Counted from the stretch's first letter, positions 24,076 to 36,206 are shown. The stretch is DNA of 64,000 nt from Schistocerca nitens (GCF_023898315.1 NC_064619.1:504466594-504530593), one strand, 5' to 3'. The notes: a model not told the origin generated them from the sequence alone. Numbers and translations are program-made.

Positions 24076-25139
24076 CATTGGTTCCTCTATTTTTTACTAT
24101 GGTCAAGAAACAGAAACTTCGTATATACAAAGCCACCGAAGCAGGAAAAAGGGCTGCGTAGCCCCTCAAAGGAACCAAAGCAACGACGATACAAACGTCT
24201 GTTTTATAGTTGTTGTAGTATCTCTTAACAAAACTAGCGTAACACCCAAAATGTTCTTTTCGGATGGACGATGATCATTTAAGTGCTGTGTATTTGTCAC
24301 ATATATGACTGCTGACTTTGGTATTAAATTTTATAGACATTTCTTGTGGGGCCACCGGGTGGCATCTGTAGTTTAGTTACACAAATGTCTTAGTGGCGAA
24401 AAGTTACGGAAAGGAACTGGATGTGATCTCTGTTGCTACTGAAGCCAACGTGGTGGATTGCCTCCTTACAGTCCTGTTAGAAATGGATTCCCACTCCCCA
24501 CATTCAACTCGCTGCCGTGCTGACTCGCAGCAGACGGTCTATAGCTCAGTGTGTCTCTGTGGAGGCGATTTGATGTGCGTGCGTCAAACAGCTGTGATTG
24601 TCCTGTGAAGTGGTTTACACGTGTGGAAACTGTATCGCTGCGATATTGAGTGGCCATCCTAGACACTGTTGGCTTCGTAAACACGAGATCTCTCATACGT
24701 TATGAGCCATGAATCTTGCTCCGATTATCATCCAAGTTTAGCTGCGACGTACTGCCGTATAGCTTACCCTCATCTTTGTAATGCAGTGCTCAGGTATGGT
24801 ATTTACACACACGGCATGGTCCGTATCTTGCTATATCATTCAGGCGTCGTACACGGCATAACTTCAAGTCGGAATTGACTACAAAATAAAATCTGGCTGA
24901 TCAAGACAGAATAATTAACAAAAGCTGATAACTGCCTCAAAGCTGTGCATGAACTTTGTCACCTGCATACTATCAAAGGCGGCATCTCAGCGATATTTGA
25001 GAGAAGGCATGAACAAGCGGGGCAAGGAGAGATATTCAGAGGGATTCAAGAAGAAAGAACAGATTTCAGTTATTACAGACAAACTGTGAAAACTAGAAAC
25101 ACGTAGCGCGTGTCGCTGGTCAGATGATTCAAAGCTTTA
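24076..25139. other. Unassigned stretch
   Basis: Frames of up to 76 codons without domains. I found no match elsewhere in the window. Confidence 0.4.
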
Positions 25140-26230
25140 TGTTAGCACCTACATTATACCATACACTCAACGCGAGCACCATGCGTTGCTCGAGGAACCT
25201 TGAAACGGTAGTTCCTTTCTTTCCACGCACGAATCAACTGGTCCTTGTTTATTGAACCAACAGCTTCAACAATTTCGTTTTTCAGCTCTTGAAAAGTAGC
25301 TGCCATTGGTGGGACAAAAACTCCACAGAAAAGAATCTCTAGGTGTGAGATCTGTAGACCTGTAAGGCCGAAAGCAATGAACAAGATCTTGCTCTCCATC
25401 TCTTTCACTTGAACATTGTGGGATGGTGTTAATAAGATGACGCAACACCTAGAAATGAAAGAGAGGCGCAGAGTCGTCATTCATAAAAATGAAATCCGTG
25501 GTTTTCTTGAAGCTGAGGAAATAACTGACTTTGCACTGTGCCTAGGTATGACATTCCTACAACAGTGTCCTCCGCAAAAAAGAAAGGTCCATAAACTTAG
25601 TCAACAGAAACGGCGCAAAACACATTCAGTTTCATTGCGTCTCTTTCTTGTCCGACGAGGACCCCAGTATTCTGTGAGTCCCAAATTCTTACATTCATGG
25701 AGGTTTACTTTATCCGACAGATGATACGTCGATTCGTCCTAAAAGATGAGCCGTTCGGAAAAAGCGTCGCCTCCTGTATACTGGATAAATGAAATGAAAA
25801 TTCCGAACCTCCTGTAATGGGACCGGAAAGCAATTGCTGCAATAACTGAAAGTTGTAAAGCTTGAAATGCAGCCGTCTTTGAGAACACGCCACATCGTTG
25901 TACGAGAAAGCTTAAGTTCGTGGCCTGATCGTCTTGTGGACTTGCGAGGGCTCCGTGTTAACACATCTGGAATACGCTTGACATTTTCATCAGGCCTGCG
26001 TGGCCAGCGGAGCTCCTCCCTTTGCATATGCAAACAAACTCCTAGAATTTCTATCCCAGTCATAATCTGCTTGTGATGGACGGTCTACTGCTGAATCGCC
26101 GGCCGAATGCACGTTGCACTTTGACAATGGATTTCATTCACGAAAATTCCAAAACACAAATTGATTTCTCTTGTGGTGTACGCGCCACGTTGGTACAAAC
26201 AAACAACAGTGCAGCTATGTCAAAACTTTG
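25140..26230 (-). pseudogene. mariner-type transposase pseudogene, antisense
   Basis: Minus-strand frames in series give 'RSPRKSTRRSGHELKLSRTT' (N-terminal helix-turn-helix), 'DESTYHLSDKVN' after a stop (block of the first catalytic Asp), and 'DLTPRDSFLWSF' (block of the third acidic residue, where mariner has PDLxPxDFFLW). The C-terminal end is 'QELKNEIVEAVGSINKDQL', and translation ends at 25154. Stops and frame changes separate the blocks. The length between the first and last blocks (about 930 bp) is a little short of a roughly 350-codon transposase. Terminal repeats were not resolved. Confidence 0.75.
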
Positions 26231-27049
26231 AACCTTCCTCTATGCAGTGACATGTGTAATGCGTTTCTATCATTCACAGTTTGTGACAAACAGTGGAAAT
26301 TTCTTCTTCCTTTTTGAATGACCAGGTACGTTATGAAGCAAATAGATTTATCATTACGCGGGTAATATCTATTTAGAGTTACAAGAAGGAAAAAGTCAGT
26401 GGAAAGTTATCATCTGACCACCTACCACGGCGGAAGTACTACGGCTTACTGTGCACACTAACTTGCTACTGCGAAATTACGGGAATTTAAAAAAGCTGAT
26501 GCAGCTATGGGAAGAGTTATACAGGGCCACTTAAATGCACATTACAGGAACCCTACGTTGAACATCAGAGACACATTTGCCTTGTTGAATCATGCAGGCG
26601 ACTCAAGTTTGTATTTAGGATGACTACCCAGTGAAAAATGAAAATGGTCACATGGCAACCTAAGTATCGCCCTTTTCGAATTCGATGGTGATGGAAGCAT
26701 ATTTGGCAGAGAAACTAATTAAAGGAAGATGCCGGTCGTGGTATTGCTTCTGTGTGAATATTGCCCTGAAACGAGTTCCGCTGCTTGACATTACGTTGCA
26801 TAACGGCTGGTGGCCTGTAGCTTATACAAAGAGCAATGCATGACTCACCGGCGCACTAGCATACTTACATACATACATCATGGTGGGAAAGGGGGGGGGG
26901 TAGGAGCGAAGGTAGGAAACATATTACCGTGCCTAATAGGAAGTTACAGAGCAGTGTCATTCAAAACAGCTTGCAGTCATATCGGAATGAATAAATAAAG
27001 GTTCAGTATGGTCTCCTAGGGAACGTTGTATCGGTCTTCCATCAAAATA
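26231..27049. other. Unassigned stretch
   Basis: No domain is seen. A run of ten G lies at 26891-26900. The first part, up to about 26280, may still belong to the mariner 5' end. Confidence 0.35.
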
Positions 27050-27480
27050 ATGGTAAGTTCAGGTAACAATGATGGGTAGCGATAACGCACGCTTTTCTTC
27101 AAAGTACGGTAATGTTGGAAAGTAATATGAAATGCAATGAGTATGTGAGAACTGTGGTAGGAAAGGCGAATGGTCAAAGTCGGATTATTGGGAGAATTTT
27201 AGGAAAGAGGGGTTCACCTGTAAAGGAGGCCGCAAATAGGACACTGGTGCGACTTATTCTGAGTACTGCTCGAGAGTGTGGGATCCGTAAGAGGTGGGAT
27301 TGAAAAAAGAAATCGAAGCAACTCTGGCGTGGGCTGCTAGATATATTGCCGGTTGGTTGGATCAACATGTAAGTGTTACGGAGATGCTTCAGGATTTCAA
27401 AGGGCCATCTCTGGAGTGAGGGCGACGTTCTTTTCGAGAAATACTATTGCGGAAATTTAAAGAACCCACTGTCGAACGAT
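27050..27480 (+). pseudogene. LINE (Jockey/CR1-like) C-terminal fragment, sense
   Basis: The frame at 27112-27303 reads 'VGKANGQSRIIGRIL', then 'VKEAANRTLVRLILS'. The following frames contain 'VTEMLQDF' and 'LEKGRRSFREILL'-like sequence. These are the same successive blocks as in the antisense LINE at 46877-48324 ('VGKADARLRFIGRILR', 'VTEMIDK', 'LQERRS'). It is a short fragment with stops. Confidence 0.65.
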
Positions 27481-27489
27481 TCTACTGCC

Positions 27490-28262
27490 GACTAAGGTTC
27501 AATAATACTGAGATCTGGTGAGTGTGGTGGCCAGGGGAGCTGGTACAACTCATCCTCGTGCTCCCAAAGTCAGTCCTGACGACGCGAGCAATGAGAACAG
27601 CGGGCATGTCGTCTTGGAACATGGCATCACTAATGGGAAAGAAATATAGTACCACTGGGTGGACCTGATCAGCAAAAACAGTAAACATTGGGCTCTTGGA
27701 ATACCAGGATATGGGTGCCCAAATGATCGCTGAAACCCTTGCGACGTAATCTCGGCCAGAAGTTCTAAATATTGTGAAACAAGACCTATCCGATCAAATG
27801 ATATTCTCCCATTGCTCCAAAGTCGAGGTTTTCATGGCTTCGGCACCACATTTCCCTGTAAGGGCCATTGATATTGCTGATGAATGCATATGGATTTCCA
27901 GCCCGCCAAATCCCTGATTAAGTAACTGCCTTTCTGCCATTTTAGTTATGTCAGCTTTAGCGAGTGCGAGATACATTTCTGCAGTGACTTTTCCAGTGGT
28001 CGTCCTCTTATTTTTCATCGCAATTATTTTTCAATAACCGTCTGTCACGACCACTCAACACACCCTTTCGTCTGCGTTGTGACTTAGAGGATGATGATTT
28101 TCCGCTTTTTCTGCGTGTGGCCTACATCTTAGATTCGATGCCTCTTGAAACGCCCACTGTTAGAGCGCTTACAACTTGCCAAGTGCGAATTCACTTAGTT
28201 CCAACACAATCCACTCACAACTACACAGGACACTTTTCTGACACCGACTGACGCAACAGGTG
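27490..28262 (-). pseudogene. Tc1-like transposase relic, antisense
   Basis: The minus strand runs from a decayed N-terminal part (28262 on) to the catalytic region. It shows 'NKRTTTGKVTAEM' (DNA-binding part), 'AMFQDDMPAVLIA' (block with the second catalytic Asp) and, in another frame, a proline-rich block read from 27510-27545 equivalent to 'PWPPHSPDL'. Stops occur throughout. The relic directly abuts the LINE fragment at 27050-27480. No clean terminal repeats or TA duplication were found. Confidence 0.72.
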
Positions 28263-28284
28263 GCGATCGTCATCAAATACAGAC

Positions 28285-28309
28285 CCGTAATTTTTATTTT
28301 ATTTTATTT

Positions 28310-28349
<40 letters not shown>
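28285..28349. repeat. Poly(T)/(TTTTA)n tract at LINE 3' edge
   Basis: Four TTTTA-type units grade into an uninterrupted T run (28311-28349). On the minus strand this is an A-rich tail right behind LINE copy B. Length calls in such a tract are unreliable. Confidence 0.85.
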
Positions 28350-28350
<1 letters not shown>

Positions 28351-31300
28351 TCATCAGTCATCTGACTGGTTTGATGCGGCCCACCGCGAATTTCTCTCCT
28401 GTGCCAACCTTTTCATCTAAGAGTAGCAATTGCAACCTACGTCCTCATTATTTGCTGGATGTATTTCTGTCTCTGTAATCCTCTACAGTTTTTTTTAACC
28501 TTATGGGACTTAACTGCTAAGGTGATCAGTCCCTACATTTACACACCACTTAACCTAAATTATCATAAGGGCAAACACACACAACCATGCCCCAGGGAGG
28601 ACTCGAACCTCCGCCGCGATCAGCCGCACAGTCCATGACTGCAGCGCTGTAGACCGCTCGGCTAATCCCGCGCGGCCTTCTACAGTTTTTGCCCTCTAAA
28701 GCTCTCTCTACTAACATGGAAGTTATTCCCTCATGTATTAACGGATATCCTATCGTCGTGTGCCTTCACCTTGTCAGTGTTTTCCAGATGATCCTTCCCT
28801 CTCCCATTCGTCGCAGATCCTCCTCATTGCTTACCTTATCAGTTCACCTAACTTTCAGCATTCGTCTGTAGCACCACAACTCAAATGCTTTGATTCTCTT
28901 CTGTTCCGGTTTTCCCACAGTCCATTTTTCACTACCTTACAATATTGTACTCCACACGTACATTCTCAGAAATTTCTTCCTCAAACTAAGGTCGATATTT
29001 CATATTAGTAGACGTCTTTTGGCCAGGAATGCCCTTTTTGCCATTGCTAGTGAGCTTTTGATGTCCTCCGTGCTCCGTCTGTGATTGATTATTTTACTGT
29101 CTAGGTAGCATAATTCCCTAAATTCATCTACTTCGTGTCCGTCAACCCTGATGTGAAGTCCCTCGCTGTTCTCATTTCTACTGCTTCTCATTAGATTCGT
29201 CTTCCTTCGATTTACTCTCAGTCCATACCCTGTACTCATTAGGCTGTTCCTTCAATTCAGCAGATCATGTAATTCTTCGCCAATATCACTCAAGATAGCA
29301 ATGTCGTCAGCGAATCGTATCATTGATGTCCATTCACCTTGAATTTTAATTCCACTCTTGAACCTTTCTTTTATTTCCATTACTGCTTCTTCGATGTACA
29401 GATTGAATTGTAGGGGCAAAAGGCTACACCCTTTTTAATACGAGTCCTTCGTTGTTGGTCGTCCTCTCTTATTGCTCCCTCTTGGCTTTTGTACATGTTG
29501 TATCTGACTCTCCTTTCCCTACAGTTTGTCCATACTTTTTTTTAGAATTTCTAACATCTTACACCATTTTACATTGTCGAACGCTTTTGCCAGGTCGACA
29601 AATCCTATGAAAATGTCTTGATTTTTCTGTAGTCTTGCTTCCATCGTTAATCACAGCGTCAGAATAGTCTCTCTCGTGCCTTTACCTTTCCTAAAGCCAA
29701 ACTTATCGTCATCTAGCGCATCCTTAATTTTCTTTTCCATTCTTCAGTGTATTAATCTTGTAAGCAATTTGGATGCATGAAGCGTTAAGCTGATTGTGCG
29801 ATAATTCTCGCAATTTTCAGCTCTTGCCGTCTTCAGAATTGTGTCGTTGATGCTTTTCCGAAATGAGATGGTATGTCGCCAGACTCATAGGCTCCACACA
29901 CCAACGGGAATATTTGTTTTGTTGCCACTTCACCCAATGATTTTAGAAATTCTCATGGAATGTTATCTATCCTTTTTCCCTTATTTGATCTTAAGTTCTT
30001 CAAAGCTCTTTTAAATTTCGACTCGAATACTGGGCCCCTATCTCTTCTACATCGACTTCTGTTTCTTCTTCTATCATATCAGACAAATCTTCCCCCTCAT
30101 AGAGGCTTTCAATGTATTCTTTCCACCTATCTGCTCTCTCCTCTGCATTTAACAGTGGAATTCCCGTTGCACTCTTAATGTTACCACCGTTGCTTTTAAT
30201 GTCACCAAAGGTTGTTTTGACTTTCCTGTATGCTGAGTCTGTCCTTTCGACAATCATATCTTTTTCGAAGTTTTCACATTTTTCCTGCAGCCATTTCGTC
30301 TTAGCTTCCCTGCACTTCCGATTTATTTTACACCTTAGCGACTTGTATTTCTGTATATCTGAGTTCCCCGGAACATTTTTGTACTTCCTCTTTTTATCGA
30401 TCAATTAAAATATTTCTTCTGTTACCCATAGTTTCTTCACAGTTACCTTATTTGTACCTATCTTTTCCTTCCCGAATTCTGTGATGGCCCTGTTAAGAGA
30501 TGTCCATTCCCCTTGAACTGTACTGCCTACTGAGCTTTTCCTTAGTGCTGTATCTACAGCCTTGTAGAACTTCAACCGTATCTTGTCATTCTTTAGTACT
30601 TCCTTATCCCACTTCTTTGCGTTTTGGTTCTTCCTGACTAATGTCTTCAACTTCAGCCTACTCTTCATCATTACTGTATTGTGAACTGAGTCTGGGTACA
30701 CCTGGGTACACCTTATATCCACTATCTGATTTCGGAATCTCTGTCAGACCATGACGTAATCAAACTGAAATCGTATCAACCGGCTTTTTCCAAGTATAAC
30801 TCCTTGTCTTGTGATTCTTGAACAGAGTATTGGCTGTTACTAGCTAAAACTTGTTATAGAACTCATTTAGTCTTTGTCCTCTCTCATTCCTTGTCCCAAG
30901 CCCATATTCTCCTGTAACCTTTTCTTCTACTCTTCCCCCTACAACTGCATTCGAGTCCCCTATGCTATTAGATTTTCATCCCCATTTACATACCGTATTA
31001 CCTTCACAATATCCTCATACACTTTCTCTATCTCTTCATCTTAAGCTTCCGTCGTCGTCATACCTGAACTATCGTTATCGGTGTTGGTTTGCTGTCCATT
31101 CTGCTAAGAACAACCCTGTCACTGAACTGTTCACAGTAACACATTCTCTGGCCTACCTTCCTATTCATAACGAATCCTACTCCCGTTATACCATTTTCTG
31201 CTGCTGTTGATATTACCCTATACTCATCTGAACAGAAATCCTTATTTCCACTTCACTTCACTGACCCCAACTATATCTAGATTGAGCCTTTACATTTCCC

Positions 31301-31820
31301 TTTTCAGATTTTCTAGCTTCCCTTCCACGTTCAGGCTTCTGACATTCCACGCCCAGTCTCACAGAACGTTATCCTTTTGTTGATTGTTCAATGTTTTTCT
31401 CATGGTTATCTCCACCCTGCCGTCTCCTCGCGGAGATCCGAATGGGGGACTATTCCGGAATCTTTTGTCAATGGAATGATCATCATGACACTTCTTCAAT
31501 TACAGGCCACATATCCTGTGGATACACGTTACGGGTCGTTAATGCAGTTATTTCCATTGCCTTCTGCATTCTTATGGCATTGATCATCACTGATTCTTCT
31601 ACCTTTTAGGTGCAGTTTCCCACCCCTAGGACAACAGAGTGCCCTGAACCCCTGTCCTCTCCTACGCCCTCTTTGACAAGGCCGTTGGCAGAATGAGGGT
31701 GACTTCTTACGTAGGAAGTTTTCGGCTGCCAATGCCAATTTATAATCAAAATTTAAGCAGTGGTGGGATTCTAACCCGGGACAGACGATGGTTTGATTAC
31801 GAATAAAAGACGATACCCCA
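28350..31820 (-). mobile_element. RTE-like LINE, copy B, antisense, decayed
   Basis: Minus-strand pieces in order: an endonuclease part (about 31250-30720, including 'NRKVGQRM' and 'RMDSKPTPITIVQV'), a linker (30405-30722, 'AKKWDKEVLKNDKIRLKFYK'), a further linker frame (30000-30404, 'CKINRKCREAKTKWLQEK'), RT (decayed, 29960-29240) and the RT C-terminal block (29000-29239, 'GLRVNRRKTNLMRSSRNE' and 'LCYLDSKI'). This order (endonuclease then RT, one ORF) fits RTE-type LINEs. The reading frame has many stops. SINE family 2 sits inside at 28494-28678. Confidence 0.8.
28494..28678 (-). mobile_element. SINE family 2, antisense, inside LINE copy B
   Basis: On the plus strand it shows 'cccagggaggactcgaacctc', the reverse of the B box, and ends at 'taatcccgcgcgg', the head. 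The repeat 'tctacagttttt' flanks it at 28482-28493 and 28679-28690. Removing the insert restores the alignment with copy A around 13660-13690. Confidence 0.93.
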
Positions 31821-32749
31821 TTTTTTTGTATTGTTCGTTGCGTTTGGTGTGGGCGGACGTCACAAGACATCCGTTGAAGTTGATAGTTGATTCCTTTACA
31901 CAGTTATTTATTGCAGAGGGCGAATAGCCCTCTGACGCCTAGACCACAGGTTGCACAGGGTGAATAAGAGTTGCATTTATATTCAACCAGACATTCTTCA
32001 CGGTTTTTTTACTGATTATTGTCCACCCTTTGAAGATCTGTGATCCTTAAACAGAATACTAGTCACTACTTTAAAAATAAAAAGAGTGGGCGCTTTGGAG
32101 CGCTGAAGGTGGTGTGCAATTGGTACAATAGAGTCATTGTTCCGTCGTCATTGGCGTACGTTATGACAAGTGGAGTGGTGTGTATGTTCCAGTCAGTTAC
32201 CTGTGGGAAACGTTCTATCTTCCCAATGAGTAACAATTTTGCCTCATGTCAAACCATGGCAGGCGCAGAGTACATTAATGGCCCAGCCTGCATTTACATC
32301 TACATGACTACTCAGTAATTCACACTGTGTTTATGGAGAGGGTTCGCCGACCACCTTCAGAATACTTCGACGCCAGTTCGCTCTCGAACAGTGCAGTCGA
32401 AAAATGAAAACCTAAATCTTTCTTGAAGAACTCTTATTTTCCCTATTTTATTTTAATGACTTTTCACCCTACGTAGATGTTCGTCAAAAATCTGTTTTCG
32501 CATTCTGAAGAGAAAGTTGCTATAGTGATCTTGCCACAAGGCACAGACACTTCTTTTAAAAATGACCACCCCAACTCATGTATCATACCCCTGATGACCT
32601 ATCCTCTATCTATGGATAGTAAGAAACGAGGTGCACTTCTTGGAACTACTTCATTTTCTTGCATGATTGAACATCTCACCCTTTAACGGTTAAAAATCCT
32701 CTGCCTTCTGACTGATTAATCACCAAGCGAGTTTCCATATAGCAACTTG
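31821..32749. other. Unassigned stretch between two LINE copies
   Basis: Frames of up to 92 codons (32040-32318, plus) without recognisable domains. Copies B and D of the same LINE family lie on either side in opposite orientation. Confidence 0.4.
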
Positions 32750-33606
32750 AGAAAGGTCGGGTGATAAGGGGGAGTCGGTCAGACAGAGATTCGGAAATCA
32801 GATCTGCATTGTAAGGCGTACCCAGGCACGGATATAGACTCAGATCACAATGTAGTTGTGGTGAAGAGTAGGCTGAAGTTCGAGAGATTATTCAGGAAGA
32901 AACGATGTTCAAAGAAGTGGGATACGGAAGTACTAAGGAATGACGAGTAACGATTGAAATTCTCTAAGGCTACAGTTACAGCTATAAGGACTAGCTCAGT
33001 AGGCACTAATGTTGAAGAGGAATGGACATCTCTAAAACGGGTAATCACAGATGTTGGAAAGAAAAACATAGGTACAAAGAAAGTAACTGCCAAGAAACCA
33101 TGGGTAGTAGAAAAAATAATTCATTTGATTAAGCTACGAAGCCAAAAACTGTTCAGGAAAATTCAAGGAAACAGAAATACATGTCTCTGAGGAATGAAAT
33201 AAACAGGAAGTGCAGGGAAGCTAAGAAGGACTGGCTGAATGCAAAATATGAAGAAATAAAAAAAAAAAATATGAATGTCGGAAGGACCAACTCAGCTTAT
33301 AGGAAAGTCAATGCAACTTTCGGTGAAATTGAAAGCAAGTGTGGTAACATTAATAGTGCAACGAGAACTCCACTATTAAATACAGAGGAGAGAGCGGTAG
33401 GTGGAAAGAGTACATTGAAGGCCTGTATGTGAGGGAAGATTTTTCTGATGTGAATGAAGAAAAAACAGGAGTCGATTTAGAAGGGACAGGGGACCAGTAC
33501 TAGATTTAGAATTTAGGAGAACTTTGGACGACTTCAGATAAAATAAGGAAGAAGGGATTGATAACAATTCATCAGAATTTCTAAAATCATTGGGCGAAGT
33601 GGCAAC
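32750..33606 (+). pseudogene. RTE-like LINE, copy D, sense fragment
   Basis: It encodes the end of the endonuclease ('DIDSDHNVVVVKSRLKFERL', with the SDH motif of apurinic-type endonucleases), then 'EEEWTSLKRVITDVGKK' (32954-33190) and 'EINRKCREAKKDWLNAKYEE' (33181-33432). It continues through the region equivalent to 30400-29920 of copy B and stops at 'gaagtggcaacaa', where the gypsy LTR begins. The rest of the LINE is not found on the far side of the LTR element. Confidence 0.8.
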
Positions 33607-33715
33607 AATGCATATCCTCCTATTTCCATCTATTGTACTGTAAGTTTTTTCCTTAATTTGTTACCTGAATATATGACATTTATGTGCCTTTATATATTGT
33701 AATTGGTTTACTATT

Positions 33716-33778
<63 letters not shown>

Positions 33779-35245
33779 GTCGATGTATAATTGGTTTGTT
33801 TCGTAAATATTATTTGTATTTTTACGCTGGGTCTTGCCTAGGGAAAACTGCTATCGAACGATTACATCGATAGATCGTGTGAAGAATCAAAGTGTGTAGG
33901 ATCTTTGGTAGGGTTAACTCTGCCGCGTGGAGCGCGGGCAGAGCAGTTGGGGTCTGGCTGGAGTAGCGAGTGGAGCAGGTGTGTGGTGTGACGCTCCCGC
34001 GAGTTGCCGCGCTTTCGGGGTTTAGCAGCATGTAATTGCGCTCGACTTGCGATGATAGTTTCTGACATGGTGTCGCGGACGGGAAGCATTAGCTGGCGCA
34101 CATCAAGAGCCCGTTTCGTCTGGTGACCGTGTTGAGAAGAACGCGCGCCAACATCCAGCTTCTGCAACAGCGACGGCCGACAATGAGTGACTGTCGCCAC
34201 CTCCTCGATCGACGGCTTCAAACCTTCAATCAACTAACAAGGAAGACCAAAAGCACGTAAAGTTTCAGAACTGTATGGCAGACCTCAGCTTTTCACATTG
34301 TTCCATTTGCCTCGCAAAATTACAGCAACTTAGCATGAACCTTTGTTGCTCATTGTCCCAATTGCATTACCAAGCAGGGTCCCTTCCTTTTCCGAAATGA
34401 AACCGAGTGTCGTTGAAATTCAGACGCCAGCATTAAAGTACTATCATTGCATTTCATTGCTTTAGTTTCCAAGTGCAGTTAAAGCATAGCTGGCTACAAT
34501 AGTTAGATTACACAAGCACAAATTAAGAGTGCGAGTTTTGTTAGCATATTTTAGCTTACCTGTGACTGCAGCTCAGCTTGGTACGTACTAAATTTTACTA
34601 TTGTTAATTATTCAGAATCATTTAATTCAAGTTCAAAGTTAAATCTCTTGTTTCTAAATTGCGTAGAGTCAAGTTGCTTTTGAAATGATTGTTGAGGTAG
34701 TCCAAGGCTAACCGTATTCTGCTGGATTTCGATGTGCTTCAGAAAGAAAGCTCACTATTAACTTCAGTCACTAAATTAACTTTCGATTTTCCGGATTTAT
34801 TAATTCTTTTGCTAAATTAAGTCAGAGTGTAGCGAAATTTATTACTTCTGACAAACTTTCAGTTTTCACACTACACGTGTCAACCTTCAGTTGCCACGCT
34901 TCTAGTGCTAATTATATGTGTAATAACCTTTCTTTTTCAGTTACTATAGTGATTGTCCTTAGGACTGGCGACCGTGATTTCCCCCAAATCTCAAATATCT
35001 AATTACCGCTAGTTAATTGTTGACGTAACGGCCGCACATTTACTTTCTTTATTAACTTTACCCCTTTTCAAAATTAATTTCCACCAGTTTCATTTGCATT
35101 TTTCCTTTCATTTAGATGTAACCCTTTGCTCCCTCTTTACCGACAGATTAACTTCGGTGACGATTGCTTTCCCAAATTTCCCATTAGGTACATGCGGTTT
35201 AATTTTTCACTGTCATTAAGGTCGATAAGTGAGGGGGAGGTTACA
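33607..35245 (+). repeat. 5' LTR of the gypsy-type element (5' end missing)
   Basis: It matches 42608-44221. The 3' LTR starts 'tgtaacgccgga' and both LTRs end 'gttaca', giving a TGTAAC/GTTACA terminal inverted repeat. The 5' copy lacks that start and begins directly at 'aatgcat' after LINE sequence. It contains an (AT)n tract at 33716-33774. Identical antisense frames of 123 and 69 codons in both LTRs reflect repeat identity, not genes. Confidence 0.95.
33716..33774. repeat. (AT)n microsatellite in the 5' LTR
   Basis: About 29 AT units, against about 14 in the 3' LTR (42721-42748). The difference probably arose by slippage after insertion or by assembly uncertainty. Confidence 0.9.
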
Positions 35246-35247
35246 CG

Positions 35248-35266
35248 TGGCGACCTCGTGACAGGA
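35248..35266 (+). other. Primer-binding site, tRNA-Arg type
   Basis: The sequence 'tggcgacctcgtgacagga' starts two bases after the LTR end. It is complementary to the 3' end of an insect tRNA-Arg (…TCCTGTCACG-GTCGCCA) except for one extra base in the middle. This primer is typical for the mdg1/412 lineage. Confidence 0.75.
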
Positions 35267-35425
35267 CAATCTTCAAATTTGAGGTTGTTCTGGACACGAA
35301 TTTTGCATTGTGCAAATCTCGTAACAAAGTACTGGTTACGAAATGGTCGATACGTCAGCGAGAATATTAGTCTGAGGAATCCTAATTAGATTTGAGATTT
35401 GTTATTTATATTGAAAATTATTAAA

Positions 35426-35728
35426 ATGAGTGAAAGCAACAATTACCAAAATTTGGTAGACTTGGGTACGGAACAATCGGTCGAACAGTGGGAAACACGC
35501 ACCGCGGTACCCATTGTTCAGGGGCAGGCGGCTAGCATGAAAGACGCGACCGCCGAGACGCAACAAAGAGCAGAAATGGAATTCCAAACATTAGAAAATG
35601 TTTCGGAATCGGAAGTGACAATCAAATCGGAATCCCTTGATGACGAATACGGGGGGACAATGAAAGAGGAAGCCGCTACGGAAGTAAAACCGGTAGTTTC
35701 CGGGAATTTAATTGAATGTTTTGATTAA
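35426..35728 (+). pseudogene. gag: gag N-terminal segment (frame-disrupted)
   Basis: The frame starts at ATG 35426 ('MSESNNYQNLVDLG'; an upstream in-frame ATG at 35399 is less likely because it precedes an AT-rich leader). It encodes an acidic 100-residue segment with no known motif, then meets a TAA right after the point where the next gag frame (35712) overlaps it by 17 bases. The segment belongs to the Gag N-terminus by position. A single indel, or less likely a programmed shift, links it to the next segment. Confidence 0.6.
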
Positions 35729-36206
35729 CGAAATCAAGGCTCAGTCTAGCAAGATAGAAACTCAATCGGCAGAAATTAAAGCTCAGTCTGAAAAAATTGA
35801 CAGGAAGCTAGACAATCAGAACAAAGCTATTAATGTTGTTAACAACAATGTTGGAGTTGTTAACACAAAAGTTGATAAAATCAAAGAAGATATTGTTGTG
35901 ATTAATACCGAAATCGGTAATCTTAAACAGGAAATGATAGGCGTTCAGGCGGAAATTGCGTGCATAAATACGCGTTTTAATTCCGAAATTAGCAGAATCG
36001 AGAAAAGTGTAGGAGACGCAGTTGCTCCGATCATCGAGAATAAGGTGACGGAACAAATTCAATTAGTGAGAAAAGACGATCAACAGAAGGTGGAAACTTT
36101 AAAGGTTTTAGTATCCGAAGTAGATACCAAAGTGAGGAAGCAGGCTAATACCTGCGAAGAGAAAAAGAGGGAAGTGGAAGTCTTGCGACAACCACTTGCC
36201 AAGTGA
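35712..36206 (+). pseudogene. gag: gag coiled-coil segment (frame-disrupted)
   Basis: A 164-residue frame with regular heptad-like repeats such as 'IKAQSSKIETQSAEIKAQ', 'VNTKVDKIKEDIVVIN' and a charged end with 'EEKKREVEVL', so a long coiled coil is expected. In this lineage such a segment precedes the capsid-like part of Gag. The frame stops at 36206, overlapping the next segment (36203) by four bases in another frame. The coil probably mediates self-association, which is inference. Confidence 0.65.

Noticed and set aside
33862..34233. 123-codon frame present identically at 42838-43209
   Set aside because: Identity comes from the two LTRs being recent copies; no start context, domain or known LTR-encoded protein supports a gene.
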